A DNA stretch of 64,000 nucleotides, from contig CANDBT010000019.1 in the NCBI GenBank assembly GCA_947383005.1, positions 1 to 64,000 on the forward strand, in the 5' to 3' direction. Of this stretch, positions 1 through 8,412 are shown piece after piece. This DNA is from an uncultured bacterium (GTDB lineage Bacteria; Bacillota; Clostridia; Lachnospirales; Lachnospiraceae). Made by a program: the position numbers and the translations under genes. The notes under the pieces were generated by a model, which worked only from the letters and a program-made list of their open reading frames with translations, was not told where the DNA came from and did no database searches. How positions within the stretch are numbered: the stretch's first letter is position 1; each line of letters starts with the position of its first letter.

Positions 1-23
1 CTTTCTGATACAATAGGGAAAAA

Positions 24-52
24 TTGTGAGCAATTTGTGAAATAACTGTGAG
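24..52. promoter_or_regulatory. Helically phased direct repeats, candidate response-regulator site
   Basis: TTGTGA at 24-29, TTGTGA at 35-40 and CTGTGA at 47-52 form three direct repeats with 11 and 12 bp periodicity. PhoB/OmpR-family regulators typically bind tandem half-sites spaced about 11 bp. The array lies 30-50 bp upstream of the likely promoter of the response regulator gene that follows, so autoregulation is a reasonable inference. Confidence 0.45.
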
Positions 53-79
53 AAAATTCGCAGATTTTATGAAGATGTA

Positions 80-108
80 TTTTCGAAAACTGTCAAACAT
101 GATATACT
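80..108 (+). promoter_or_regulatory. Probable promoter of the two-component operon
   Basis: A TATACT -10 box lies at 103-108. The -35 region 17 bp upstream (80-85) is poor, which fits an activator-dependent promoter with the phased repeats just upstream. The gene begins at 185 behind AAGGAGGT (173-180). Confidence 0.4.
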
Positions 109-184
109 GATTGGCATAGAATCCCGTATCCATGGCTTTGATATTCATTGTTCCGCAAAGCTGCCTGTTGCCAAGGAGGTACAT

Positions 185-859
185 ATGCCTAGCTTATTGA
201 TTGTTGATGACGACCAGCATCTGCGCCGGCTCGTACGCACTTATGCAGATTTGGAAGGCTTTCAGTGTGAGGAAGTTTCCGACGGCTCACTGGCTGTCGC
301 TGCCCTGGAGGAAAAGACATTTGACCTTATCGTCCTGGATGTGATGATGCCCGGCATGGATGGTTTTGAAACTCTGAAAAAGATCCGTCAGACCAGCCAG
401 ATTCCGGTTATTATGCTGACTGCGCGGGACGAAGAATACGACAAACTGACCGGTTTTCATTTAGGTGTGGACGATTATGTATCCAAGCCGTTCAGTCCCA
501 AAGAACTGATGGCCCGTATCAGCGCCGTCCTCAGACGCACCGGCCTGAAACAAACCGATGTCATAACCTTCGGAAAACTGACCATCACCCCTTCATCCCG
601 GACAGTAGCCATCGATGATAAAACTTTGAGCCTGCCCCCCAAAGAATTTGACCTCTTACTGAAAATGGCGCAAAACGAACGGATTGTCTTAAGCCGCGAA
701 AAACTTTTGCAAACTGTATGGGGCTATCAGTATTATGGCGATGTCCGCACGGTAGATACCCACATCAAATCCCTGCGGGAGCACTTGGGACCATACCGGA
801 AATTAATTCAAACTGTCTGGGGGGTAGGATATAAACTTGAATATACGGAAGAATCTTAA
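185..859 (+). CDS. OmpR/PhoB-family response regulator
   Basis: This 224-aa cytoplasmic transcription factor has a receiver domain at residues 1-115: acidic pocket D8-D10, phosphoacceptor D52 in the LDVMMPGMDG motif, T79 and K101. A winged-helix DNA-binding domain follows at about 125-222. The ATG is well placed behind AAGGAGGT. The 3' end overlaps the histidine kinase gene by 23 bp, so the two form a translationally coupled two-component system. The inducing signal cannot be read from the sequence. The family call is firm, and no specific name such as vanR or phoP is justified. Confidence 0.93.
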   Translation: MPSLLIVDDDQHLRRLVRTYADLEGFQCEEVSDGSLAVAALEEKTFDLIVLDVMMPGMDGFETLKKIRQTSQIPVIMLTARDEEYDKLTGFHLGVDDYVSKPFSPKELMARISAVLRRTGLKQTDVITFGKLTITPSSRTVAIDDKTLSLPPKEFDLLLKMAQNERIVLSREKLLQTVWGYQYYGDVRTVDTHIKSLREHLGPYRKLIQTVWGVGYKLEYTEES

Positions 860-2291
860 CTTTTCCCGATTTCGCAGCCGGATAGCTTTCCGCCTGTGGA
901 TGATGATGATGACACTGGTGCTGCTCACAATCGGATTTATGTGGGTAGCCCAGATTTACTTATTTGAACAAAAATATGCCGAAATGGCTCTGACCGGCAC
1001 GCAGCAACGTCTGGAACCCGTAATAGAAAGCCTGGCCACAAAAGACCTGGCTGAAGACGAACAGCTAATGAGACATCTGAGCCATATATCCAATGGCGAA
1101 CTAATCCTGATTAACCAGGAAGGCATACTGCTGCAAATGTATTCCTCCGGCCATAAAGTCAATTTTTACGACCAGCAAGACAAGCAAAACGCAGACGGAC
1201 AGATGATATGGAAACAAATCCGGGAACAAGAGCAATTTCAAGAACTTTTAGAAGGGCGTTCCTACCAGTTGGTAAACCGTCATAAAACCCGAATTTTCGG
1301 TTACGAACTTGGATTTCCGGTTACTTACAATGGAGAGCCTTGCTTCGTCATCCTCCGTAACCTGATCATGCTGAAAACGGCTCTGGATTTAAACCGCCGC
1401 CAACTGATCAGCCTGACCGTGGCTCTGACAGCCGCCGCCTCCCTGCTGGCCGCTCTGTTATCCCGGCAGTTTACCAAACCTATCGGGCAAATCAAAGAAG
1501 CCGTGGAACGTCTGACCCATAATGATTTTTCTGCCGGTCTTCAGATTAACCGGCATGACGAACTGGGACAACTGTCCCGATCCGTGGAAGAACTTGCCCG
1601 GGCGCTGCAGCGGGTGGAACTGCTGCGTAAGGAAGTTATTGCCAATGTTTCCCACGAGCTACGTTCTCCTCTGGCAGTCATTGGCGGATACGCAGAAATG
1701 GTGCGGGATATCACCTGGAAAGATGATACCCAGCGCAACGAAGATCTGAATCTGATCATCAGCGAAGCCAAACGGATGAGTTCCATGGTCAACGATATTT
1801 TAGATTATTCCCAGCTTCAGGCGGGCTACCTGCAGCTAAAAAAAGACTGGTATAATTTCTATGATATTTTGGAATCTGAAGTTTCCATCTGCCAGCCAGG
1901 CGCCAATGAACATCACATTGTCTTAACACTTGACTGCCCGGATCAGGAAATCCTCCTGTATCTGGATGCCTTAAAAATCAGCCAGGTCATCCGCAACCTC
2001 CTCTACAATGCCATCAACCACACACAGGAGGGCGGACAGATCATCGTACAAGTACGTCAAACCACGGACATTTTACACCTGTCGATATCCAATCCCGGAC
2101 TTCCCATCCCTGAGGCTGACAGAGAGCTGATCTGGGAACGATATCAGCGCAGCCAGCACCAAAGCGGACGGCGGCTGGGCACGGGAATCGGCCTTTCCAT
2201 CGTCCGCACCATCCTGGAAGCCCACAATGCCTCTTATGGAGTGGACTGCCAGGATGGATGGACCAGCTTTTGGTTTGATTTCCGCCTGTAA
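837..2291 (+). CDS. Membrane sensor histidine kinase
   Basis: This 484-aa protein is the partner of the upstream response regulator. It has a first membrane helix at about 18-42, an extracytoplasmic sensor region of roughly 145 residues, a second helix at about 190-209, a HAMP linker at 210-262, a HisKA domain with the phosphoacceptor H273 in the VSHELRSPL box, and a HATPase domain with a conserved N-box and the GTGIGLSIVR glycine box. Translation starts at a TTG inside the regulator gene, behind a G-rich GGGGGGTAGG stretch; a downstream ATG cluster near residue 22 is an alternative. The gene ends 4 bp from the convergent metY gene, with no terminator hairpin between them. Confidence 0.92.
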   Translation: MNIRKNLNFSRFRSRIAFRLWMMMMTLVLLTIGFMWVAQIYLFEQKYAEMALTGTQQRLEPVIESLATKDLAEDEQLMRHLSHISNGELILINQEGILLQMYSSGHKVNFYDQQDKQNADGQMIWKQIREQEQFQELLEGRSYQLVNRHKTRIFGYELGFPVTYNGEPCFVILRNLIMLKTALDLNRRQLISLTVALTAAASLLAALLSRQFTKPIGQIKEAVERLTHNDFSAGLQINRHDELGQLSRSVEELARALQRVELLRKEVIANVSHELRSPLAVIGGYAEMVRDITWKDDTQRNEDLNLIISEAKRMSSMVNDILDYSQLQAGYLQLKKDWYNFYDILESEVSICQPGANEHHIVLTLDCPDQEILLYLDALKISQVIRNLLYNAINHTQEGGQIIVQVRQTTDILHLSISNPGLPIPEADRELIWERYQRSQHQSGRRLGTGIGLSIVRTILEAHNASYGVDCQDGWTSFWFDFRL

Positions 2292-2295
2292 CCGA

Positions 2296-3573
2296 TTATG
2301 CCAATGCCTGTTTTAAATCGGCAATGATATCTTCTACTGCCTCAATTCCCACACTAAGCCGGATCATTGCCGGATTTACCCCCGCCTCCACCAACTGCTC
2401 ATCACTGAGCTGGCGGTGGGTATGGCTGGCCGGATGCAGCACGGAAGTCCTGGCATCTGCCACATGCGTCACAATGGCCGCCAGTTTCAGCCTGTCCATA
2501 AACTTCCCGGCAGCCGCTCTCCCTCCTTTTAAACCAAAAGAAATCACGCCGCAGGTACCTCCCGGCATATATTTTTGAGCCAAATCATAATATTTGTCTC
2601 CTTCCAGTCCCGGATAACAGACCCAATCCACATCTTCCCGCCCATTCAGATACTCTGCTACCTTTTTCGCATTTTCACAGTGGCAGGCCATCCTAAGATG
2701 CAGCGTTTCCAGGCCGATATTCAGCAAAAAAGCATTTTGCGGCGACTGTATCGAACCCATGTCCCGCATGAGCTGGGCCGTGGCTTTGTTAATATAAGCC
2801 CCTTTGCCAAATTTTTCCGTATAGACAATTCCATGATAGGATTCATCCGGCTTGGTCAGCCCCGGATATTTGTCTGCATATTTGTTCCAGTCAAAATTCC
2901 CACTGTCAACGATACACCCGCCTACCGTAAGTGCATGTCCGTCCATATATTTAGTCGTGGAATGAGTTACAATATGGGCGCCCCACTCAAAAGGACGGCA
3001 GTTAATCGGAGTGGCAAAAGTATTGTCGACAATCAAAGGCACTCCATGGCTTTCCGCCAGACGGGCAAATTTCTCAATATCCAAGACCACCAATGCAGGA
3101 TTAGCAATTGTCTCCGCAAACAATGCCTTGGTATTGGGCCTGAATGCCTTGGCCAGTTCTTCCTCCGGCGCATCCGGGTCCACAAGGGTAAAATCTATCC
3201 CAAACCGTTTCAGCGTAACCGTAAACAGATTGGATGTCCCGCCGTAAATCGTTGCCGCACTGACCACGTGATCTCCCTGGGAACAGATATTTAATATCGC
3301 ATACATATTCGCCGCCTGGCCGGATGAAGTCAGCATAGCTGCCGCCCCTCCCTCCAAAGCGCAGATTTTTGCCGCCACGGCATCGTTAGTGGGGTTGGCG
3401 AGGCGGGTATAAAAATAACCGCTCTCTTCCAAATCAAACAGCCGCCCCATCTGTTCGCTCGTCTCATACTTGAATGTAGTGCTCTGATAAATGGGAAGGA
3501 CCCGCGGTTCTCCGTTTTTAGGGCTCCATCCGCCTTGAACACAGACAGTCCCCTTTGATTGATTCTGGCTCAT
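2296..3573 (-). CDS. metY: O-acetylhomoserine sulfhydrylase
   Basis: This 425-aa, PLP-dependent enzyme of the Cys/Met metabolism family (fold type I) is full length. The Schiff-base lysine is K208 in the STTKYMDGH motif, with the PLP-ring aspartate in IVDNTFATP at about 183. The long insertion and overall sequence fit O-acetylhomoserine aminocarboxypropyltransferase, which makes homocysteine from sulfide and O-acetylhomoserine, rather than MetB or MetC. The start has AAGGAG (3581-3586) 7 bp upstream. No SAM riboswitch or S-box is visible upstream, so regulation is not apparent. It is monocistronic here. Confidence 0.92.
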   Translation of the reverse strand: MSQNQSKGTVCVQGGWSPKNGEPRVLPIYQSTTFKYETSEQMGRLFDLEESGYFYTRLANPTNDAVAAKICALEGGAAAMLTSSGQAANMYAILNICSQGDHVVSAATIYGGTSNLFTVTLKRFGIDFTLVDPDAPEEELAKAFRPNTKALFAETIANPALVVLDIEKFARLAESHGVPLIVDNTFATPINCRPFEWGAHIVTHSTTKYMDGHALTVGGCIVDSGNFDWNKYADKYPGLTKPDESYHGIVYTEKFGKGAYINKATAQLMRDMGSIQSPQNAFLLNIGLETLHLRMACHCENAKKVAEYLNGREDVDWVCYPGLEGDKYYDLAQKYMPGGTCGVISFGLKGGRAAAGKFMDRLKLAAIVTHVADARTSVLHPASHTHRQLSDEQLVEAGVNPAMIRLSVGIEAVEDIIADLKQALA

Positions 3574-3609
3574 AAAATTTCTCCTTAGCTGCTATAATTT
3601 TGTTTGTGC

Positions 3610-3639
3610 GTAACAGTCCGGATAACCCTTAGCTGTTAC
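3610..3639. repeat. Short 30-bp hairpin element (GTAACAG family)
   Basis: This hairpin has GTAACAG and CTGTTAC arms around a GATAACCCTT centre. It is related to the short elements at 47383-47413 and 50147-50177 and to the outer stem of the longer family members at 10204, 19215, 59824 and 61806. It lies 3' of the small zinc-ribbon gene, as most family members lie 3' of genes. Confidence 0.7.
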
Positions 3640-3669
3640 GTTTTCCCGGCAACTCCTTTATTTCTGTTA

Positions 3670-3822
3670 TCATTTCTTTCCCGGACGTGAACTCTTAATA
3701 TTTCCGTCAGAACCTACCGAATAATGCGCACCGCAATTTGAATTTAAACATTTAACTAAATTATTCGCCCCAACCTTTCTTGGCGTCCCGCAATATGGGC
3801 ATTTTACGTTAAATACTGGCAT
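3670..3822 (-). CDS. Small zinc-ribbon protein (50 aa)
   Basis: This short gene is easy to miss. It begins at an ATG behind a strong GGAGGAAGAG ribosome site and encodes 50 residues. A CPYC pair at residues 8-11 and a second pair C25/C30 form a plausible zinc-ribbon, followed by a basic tail. The protein resembles small rubredoxin-like or zinc-ribbon proteins common in Firmicutes. Its function is unknown; a nucleic-acid-binding or protein-partner role is possible. The ribosome site and the paired cysteines make a real gene likely. Confidence 0.72.
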   Translation of the reverse strand: MPVFNVKCPYCGTPRKVGANNLVKCLNSNCGAHYSVGSDGNIKSSRPGKK

Positions 3823-3963
3823 ATCTCTTCCTCCGTCTTATTTCATTCATATTAAATACTTTTAATCATACACGTTTTAACCTGAAAATCAAGTAATTCT
3901 TTTAAATTATCACCAATTTGTTATCGTTCACTTTTCTGGCTTTACCGATTTACTCCTTTTTCA

Positions 3964-3992
3964 TTGAACAAAAAAACAGATTGTGATAGTAT
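3964..3992 (+). promoter_or_regulatory. Promoter of the MATE gene
   Basis: TTGAAC (3964-3969), a 17-bp spacer and TAGTAT (3987-3992) give a fair sigma-A promoter 70 bp upstream of the MATE start codon. The rest of 3823-3963 is AT-rich with no other feature seen. Confidence 0.5.
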
Positions 3993-4063
3993 AGATTCAT
4001 AATGATGCCTGATGACAGGCACGGGGATTTACTTGGATCAAATGAAAAAGAGGTGGTTTTTCC

Positions 4064-5440
4064 ATGAGCAAAGACATAAAAACGGATAACAAAAATGACT
4101 TTTCACAGGGAAGCATCATTAAAAACATTCTCGGATTAGCCTTGCCTATGACGCTCGCCCAACTGATCAATGTACTCTACAATATCGTTGATCGGATTTA
4201 TATCGGCCATATTCCCAGAGACGCCACCATGGCACTCACCGGGCTGGGGCTTTGCCTCCCTATTATATCCATGGTAATAGCCTTTGCCAATTTGTTTGGT
4301 ATGGGCGGCGCCCCTCTGTGCTCCATCCAACGGGGAAGGGGAGACGACGAGGAAGCGGAAGCGATTTTAGGCAATTCCTTTATTATGATGCTTTTTTGCG
4401 GCTTGATATTGACTGTTCTCGGACTGATATTTAAACGTCCAATGCTTTACCTGTTCGGAGCATCCGACGCAACCATCTCCTATGCCGACTCCTATATCAC
4501 CATTTATCTCCTTGGCAGCACCTTCGTGATGATCGGCCTTGGCATGAACAGTTTTATCAACTCCCAGGGATTCGGGAAAATCGGCATGTTGACGGTACTG
4601 CTTGGCGCTGTCACAAACATCGTGCTGGATCCCATTTTCATCTTTATTTTTGACCTTGGCGTCCAGGGCGCCGCGTGGGCCACCATCCTGTCGCAAGGTC
4701 TTTCCGCCCTGTGGATTATACGTTTTCTAACCGGAAATAGAGCAATTTTAAAACTGAGGAAAAAATCTTTTCACCTAAAACGGCAAAGGGTTTTCGACAT
4801 TATTGGACTTGGCCTTTCCGGCTTTACCATGTCCATCACCAACAGCCTTGTCCAAATTATGTACAATGCCAGCCTGGGACGTTTCGGAGGTGATATGTAC
4901 ATAGGAATTATGACCGTAATCAACTCGGTCAGGGAGGTTATTTCCCTTCCGATTAACGGACTTACCAATAGTGCCCAACCGGTAATGGGGTATAATTATG
5001 GGGCAAAACAATATAGGCGAGTCAAAAAAGCCATTATTTTCATGTCTGCGATTTCCATTTTATATACCACAATGATGTGGGGGCTGGTTCATGGATTTCC
5101 CGAATTCTTCATCCGGATTTTTAATCATGAAGGCGATCTGGTGACAGCCGGCGTTCCTGCCATGCAAATTTACTATTTCGGTTTTTTTATGATGTCTCTG
5201 CAATTTGCCGGACAATCCGTATTTGTAGCTTTAGGAAAAGCTAAAAACGCGATGTTTTTCTCCGTTTTCAGAAAAATCATCATTGTCATCCCGCTGATTC
5301 TCCTTCTCCCCAATCTCTTCGGACTGGGTGTCAACGGAATCTTCCTGGCAGAACCCATCTCCAATTTCGTTGGCGGACTGGCCTGCTTTGGGACTATGCT
5401 GGTAACTGTCTGGCCGGAACTCAGCCAAAAAAACCTCTAA
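4064..5440 (+). CDS. MATE-family efflux transporter
   Basis: This 458-aa polytopic membrane protein has about twelve predicted helices in the two six-helix bundles of the MATE (multidrug and toxic compound extrusion) family. The N-terminal ALPMTLAQLINVLYNIVDR motif is typical. Such proteins export cationic drugs or metabolites in exchange for Na+ or H+. The gene has its own promoter and ends in a bidirectional terminator shared with the convergent GGDEF gene. It is not the closest kind of sequence to the second MATE gene at 30077-31468. The substrate cannot be inferred. Confidence 0.88.
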   Translation: MSKDIKTDNKNDFSQGSIIKNILGLALPMTLAQLINVLYNIVDRIYIGHIPRDATMALTGLGLCLPIISMVIAFANLFGMGGAPLCSIQRGRGDDEEAEAILGNSFIMMLFCGLILTVLGLIFKRPMLYLFGASDATISYADSYITIYLLGSTFVMIGLGMNSFINSQGFGKIGMLTVLLGAVTNIVLDPIFIFIFDLGVQGAAWATILSQGLSALWIIRFLTGNRAILKLRKKSFHLKRQRVFDIIGLGLSGFTMSITNSLVQIMYNASLGRFGGDMYIGIMTVINSVREVISLPINGLTNSAQPVMGYNYGAKQYRRVKKAIIFMSAISILYTTMMWGLVHGFPEFFIRIFNHEGDLVTAGVPAMQIYYFGFFMMSLQFAGQSVFVALGKAKNAMFFSVFRKIIIVIPLILLLPNLFGLGVNGIFLAEPISNFVGGLACFGTMLVTVWPELSQKNL

Positions 5441-5474
5441 AAAGGAGCTGTTACAATTTTGCAACAGCTCCTTT
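5441..5474. terminator. Bidirectional terminator
   Basis: A 12-bp perfect inverted repeat (AAAGGAGCTGTT, 5441-5452, and AACAGCTCCTTT, 5463-5474) lies between the convergent MATE and GGDEF genes. A T-rich arm follows the stem on both strands. Confidence 0.85.
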
Positions 5475-5477
5475 GCT

Positions 5478-6395
5478 TTAATCTTCATACCACTGTTCCA
5501 TTTTTTCATTCACCCACACAACCCTGTTTCGGCCAAACCTCTTAGCATCATACAACATAGTATCCGCAATTTTCAAATAGACCTCATAGGAATTTTCTCT
5601 CTGAGGGACTAAAGTGACTCCTCCAATACTAACCGTTACCCATTTTGCCGTCGAAGGATCATGAGGAATATGGAGATCTTCTACCGATTGACGAACCTTT
5701 TTCAAATATTCGAATGCTTGTTCTGCTCCCCCGCCTAAAAAGAACGCCACGAATTCCTCTCCTCCATAGCGAGACAAAAAATCCGTACTGCGCTGCAGAT
5801 GGGAAGAAATCGTTTTCGCCACTTTAGCAATAACCTTGTCCCCCGCAGGATGGCCAAATGTGTCATTGTATGATTTAAAATGATCAATATCAAACATGCA
5901 AACGGAAAACGGAACCTTTAGACGAACCGCTTCGTTCCACTTTAATATGCTGTAGAGATCATGCTGGCGCCTGTTTGCGATACCCGTCAACTGGTCGGTC
6001 ATCGATTGACGTTCAATCTGTTTTCGATATCTGTATAATTTAATATGGGTATTGACTCTTGCTTTTACAATCAACGGATGAAACGGTTTAGATATGTAAT
6101 CAACTGCTCCCAAGGTAAATCCAAGCTGCTCATGCCGTATATCCGATAGACTTGTGATTAAAATTACCGGGACATTCTGAGTAATGATTTCATCCTGCAG
6201 TTTTTTTAATAATGTAAAGCCATCCATCCCCGGCATTACAACATCCAGCAAAATCAGCGAATAATTGCCGGAACTTGCATAGGAAAGACCGTCCTCTGCG
6301 GTTTGAGCAACCGTAACTTCATAATCTTCATCCAAAATGGATTTTAATTGAGCAGCTTGCGTAGAACTATCGTCGACAATCAAAACTTTTTCCAT
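5478..6395 (-). CDS. Response regulator with GGDEF (diguanylate cyclase) output
   Basis: The N-terminal receiver domain has the phosphoacceptor aspartate in LLDVVMPGMDG (about residue 51 from the chosen start). The C-terminal GGDEF domain carries an intact GGEEF active-site loop and, five residues earlier, an RSTD motif that matches the RxxD inhibitory I-site for c-di-GMP. It is therefore probably an active, product-inhibited cyclic-di-GMP synthase gated by phosphorylation. The ATG at 6395 is preferred over an upstream GTG at 6401, because AGAGGAGA sits 7 bp from the ATG and touches the GTG. No cognate kinase is adjacent, so it is an orphan PleD/WspR-like regulator. Confidence 0.9.
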   Translation of the reverse strand: MEKVLIVDDSSTQAAQLKSILDEDYEVTVAQTAEDGLSYASSGNYSLILLDVVMPGMDGFTLLKKLQDEIITQNVPVILITSLSDIRHEQLGFTLGAVDYISKPFHPLIVKARVNTHIKLYRYRKQIERQSMTDQLTGIANRRQHDLYSILKWNEAVRLKVPFSVCMFDIDHFKSYNDTFGHPAGDKVIAKVAKTISSHLQRSTDFLSRYGGEEFVAFFLGGGAEQAFEYLKKVRQSVEDLHIPHDPSTAKWVTVSIGGVTLVPQRENSYEVYLKIADTMLYDAKRFGRNRVVWVNEKMEQWYED

Positions 6396-6455
6396 GTCCA
6401 CTCTCCTCTTCTTGGCTTATTTTCTTGATGATACCAGGGTCAAAAGAATTTTTAT

Positions 6456-7007
6456 TTATTCCAGAAAACATCCCTCTTCGTGAGCATAAATCACTCCTAC
6501 CGCCTGCATATAAGAGTAAACTATCACTGTTCCCACAAATTTCATTCCCCGTTTCTGTAAATCTTTTGCTACTGCATCGGATAAAGGTGAACTGACTATG
6601 CCTTTTTCATAAATAATTTTTCGATCTGTCCATTTCCAAAGATACGCGGAAAAACTCCCAAATTCTTTTTGTATTTCCCGAAAAATCCGGGCATTGCCGA
6701 CTGCAGCCCGAATCTTTAAGCGATTGCGGATAATTTCCGGATTTTGACAAAGCTTCTCAATTTTTTTCTCATCATATGCACAAAGCTTTTCCAAATCAAA
6801 CCCGTCAAAAGCCCGCCGAAATGCCGCCCGCTTATTCAAGACACATTCCCAGGACAAACCAGCCTGAAAACTTTCCAAAATCAGCATTTCCAATAGCTTA
6901 TGATCATCATAGACAGGAATTCCCCATTCTTTGTCATGGTAACACAGATAGAGAGCATTGTTTGGATTTGCCCATTTACAGCGCATCTTCCCGTCTTTCC
7001 ATTCCAT
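6456..7007 (-). CDS. tag: DNA-3-methyladenine glycosylase I
   Basis: This 183-aa helix-hairpin-type base-excision enzyme removes 3-methyladenine from alkylated DNA. The family's N-terminal MRCKWA sequence and YHDKEWG motif supply the conserved Cys and His zinc ligands, and the C-terminal YAHEEGC segment gives the second His and Cys. The aromatic-rich FQAGLSWECVL segment lines the base pocket. Translation may start at 7007 or at the internal ATG at 6986, which would match the usual family N-terminus better. It appears to be a single-gene unit between the GGDEF gene and gpsA. Confidence 0.92.
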   Translation of the reverse strand: MEWKDGKMRCKWANPNNALYLCYHDKEWGIPVYDDHKLLEMLILESFQAGLSWECVLNKRAAFRRAFDGFDLEKLCAYDEKKIEKLCQNPEIIRNRLKIRAAVGNARIFREIQKEFGSFSAYLWKWTDRKIIYEKGIVSSPLSDAVAKDLQKRGMKFVGTVIVYSYMQAVGVIYAHEEGCFLE

Positions 7008-7108
7008 TGCCTTCCCCCCGTCCCGACTCTATGTGCTCCCAAAGCTTCATTGTGCCAGAATTTGCGGGATGATTTTATCATGCGCAAAAAGGCTCCAAGA
7101 GTATGTCT

Positions 7109-8119
7109 TTATTCTTTCCACAAGTTCATCTCCATCTCGCTGGTTTTATCGCGCATCATCAGCTCCAAAACAGCTTCCGCCGGCTCCTTCCCCTCAAACA
7201 ACACTTGATTTACCTGCTCCACAATAGGCATGGAAACCTGGTATTTCTCTGCTAATTTCCAAGCGGCCTTTGCCGAATAAACACCTTCCACTACCATCCT
7301 GACTTCCTTCATGGCCTCCTCTGTCGAATATCCTTTGCCTATAAGGATACCTGCCCGGCGATTACGGCTATGGACGCTGGCACAGGTCACAATCAAATCG
7401 CCAATGCCGGAAAGGCCGTTAAACGTTTCGAACGCCCCGCCCATTGCCATGCCCAGACGGGCAATTTCATGAATTCCTCTGGTAATCAAGGCTGCTTTTG
7501 TATTGTCGCCGTATCCCAAACCGTCAGCGATTCCTGCAGCTAAGGCAATAACATTTTTCAGCGCTCCTCCCAGCTCAATTCCCAATACATCCGGGCTTGT
7601 ATAAACCCGAAAAGCCGGACTCATAAATATCCCCTGAATAAATTGCGCCTGATCTTTTTTATCTGCTCCTGCCACACAAGTGGTGGGAAGTCCCCGGCTT
7701 ACCTCCTCCGCATGGCTCGGGCCGGACAAAACCGCCACGCTGGCTCCTGGCAATTCCTCCCCGATAACCTGGGAAAGAGTCATAAGAGTAGAGTCCTCAA
7801 TACCTTTGGCCACATTTATCACAATTTGACCCGCCTTATAATAAGGTGCCATCATTTTAGCCGTAGACCGCACGTAAATCGAAGGTACCGCCAAAACCAG
7901 CAATTCTTTTTCTCCCATAATATTTTCCATAGAAGCAGTAAATGCCATATCCTGAGGCAATGTCACTCCGGGAAGATTATGATGCTCTCGCCTCTCATTA
8001 AGCGTTTTGATTTCTTCTTCAAATGCTGACCATATCGTCACCCGATGACCATTATGGCAGAGCAGAATACCCAAGGCTGTCCCCCATGTTCCCGCTCCGA
8101 TAATCCCAATATTCATCAT
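7109..8119 (-). CDS. gpsA: Glycerol-3-phosphate dehydrogenase [NAD(P)+]
   Basis: This 336-aa cytosolic enzyme reduces dihydroxyacetone phosphate to sn-glycerol-3-phosphate for phospholipid synthesis. The N-terminal IGAGTWGTAL Rossmann motif binds NAD(P)H. The conserved ELGGALKNVIALAAGI segment contains the catalytic lysine, and NGLSGIGDLIVTC is also family-typical. Length is normal. The start has GGGAGG about 8 bp upstream. It has its own TTGTCA-N17-TATAAC promoter. plsY and der, often neighbours in Firmicutes, are not here. Confidence 0.95.
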   Translation of the reverse strand: MMNIGIIGAGTWGTALGILLCHNGHRVTIWSAFEEEIKTLNERREHHNLPGVTLPQDMAFTASMENIMGEKELLVLAVPSIYVRSTAKMMAPYYKAGQIVINVAKGIEDSTLMTLSQVIGEELPGASVAVLSGPSHAEEVSRGLPTTCVAGADKKDQAQFIQGIFMSPAFRVYTSPDVLGIELGGALKNVIALAAGIADGLGYGDNTKAALITRGIHEIARLGMAMGGAFETFNGLSGIGDLIVTCASVHSRNRRAGILIGKGYSTEEAMKEVRMVVEGVYSAKAAWKLAEKYQVSMPIVEQVNQVLFEGKEPAEAVLELMMRDKTSEMEMNLWKE

Positions 8120-8148
8120 AGTTCCCTCCCGTATTTTACGATTACTTT

Positions 8149-8177
8149 GTTATAGTATAACAATTTCATCCTGACAA
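8149..8177 (-). promoter_or_regulatory. Promoter of gpsA
   Basis: On the minus strand, TTGTCA (8172-8177), a 17-bp spacer and TATAAC (8149-8154) form a good sigma-A promoter. The -10 overlaps a perfect palindrome, GTTATAGTATAAC (8149-8161). Confidence 0.6.
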
Positions 8178-8216
8178 TTCAATATTAACCTCTTTCTTAT
8201 GATAAAAAATCTTCCC

Positions 8217-8281
8217 CCCTACTCGCCGCACCGGGCACCCGTCAGCTTTAGTTGACATCTTCCTTTGGGTGCCCGTGTGCA
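8217..8281. repeat. Structured intergenic repeat, GGCCCGC-type module, copy 1
   Basis: This module begins CCCTACTCGCC and folds as CGGGCACCC (8232-8240) with GGGTGCCCG (8267-8275), enclosing a GTCA/TGAC mini-stem. It is homologous over about 64 bp to the next copy and to 54868-54930, but its stem sequence is different and still perfectly paired. It lies 3' of the symporter gene and upstream of gpsA. Confidence 0.75.
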
Positions 8282-8284
8282 ATC

Positions 8285-8368
8285 GAGTAGGGAAGAGCCA
8301 TCTTCCTCTGCTCGCCGCGCGGCCCGCGTGCTGCGTCAGCAGCAAACTTCCATACGCGGGCCTGTGCA
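8285..8368. repeat. Structured intergenic repeat, GAGTAGGG plus GGCCCGC modules, copy 2
   Basis: A GAGTAGGG hairpin (8285-8309) is followed by stem GGCCCGCGT (8321-8329) with ACGCGGGCC (8354-8362) and an inner TGCTG/CAGCA stem. It is homologous to 54847-54930, where the matching stem is GGCCCGCAC/GTGCGGGCC, a compensatory double change. Confidence 0.8.
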
Positions 8369-8370
8369 TA

Positions 8371-8406
8371 AAAAAAGGATATCGCATCATAAGGAATACG
8401 ATATCC
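8371..8406 (-). terminator. Terminator of the AGCS symporter gene
   Basis: Read on the minus strand, GGATATCG and CGATATCC (8399-8406 and 8377-8384) form an 8-bp stem directly followed by seven T residues. It lies 7 bp beyond the symporter stop codon. Confidence 0.9.
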
Positions 8407-8412
8407 CGAAGG

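Noticed and set aside
3574..3669. SAM riboswitch or T-box upstream of metY
   Set aside because: None of the conserved S-box or T-box motifs is present, only a short hairpin repeat.
8149..8161. GTTATAGTATAAC as a second GntR operator at gpsA
   Set aside because: Half-sites match, but the spacer is 1 bp instead of 7, so it is more simply part of the -10 region. The same protein would not be expected to bind both.
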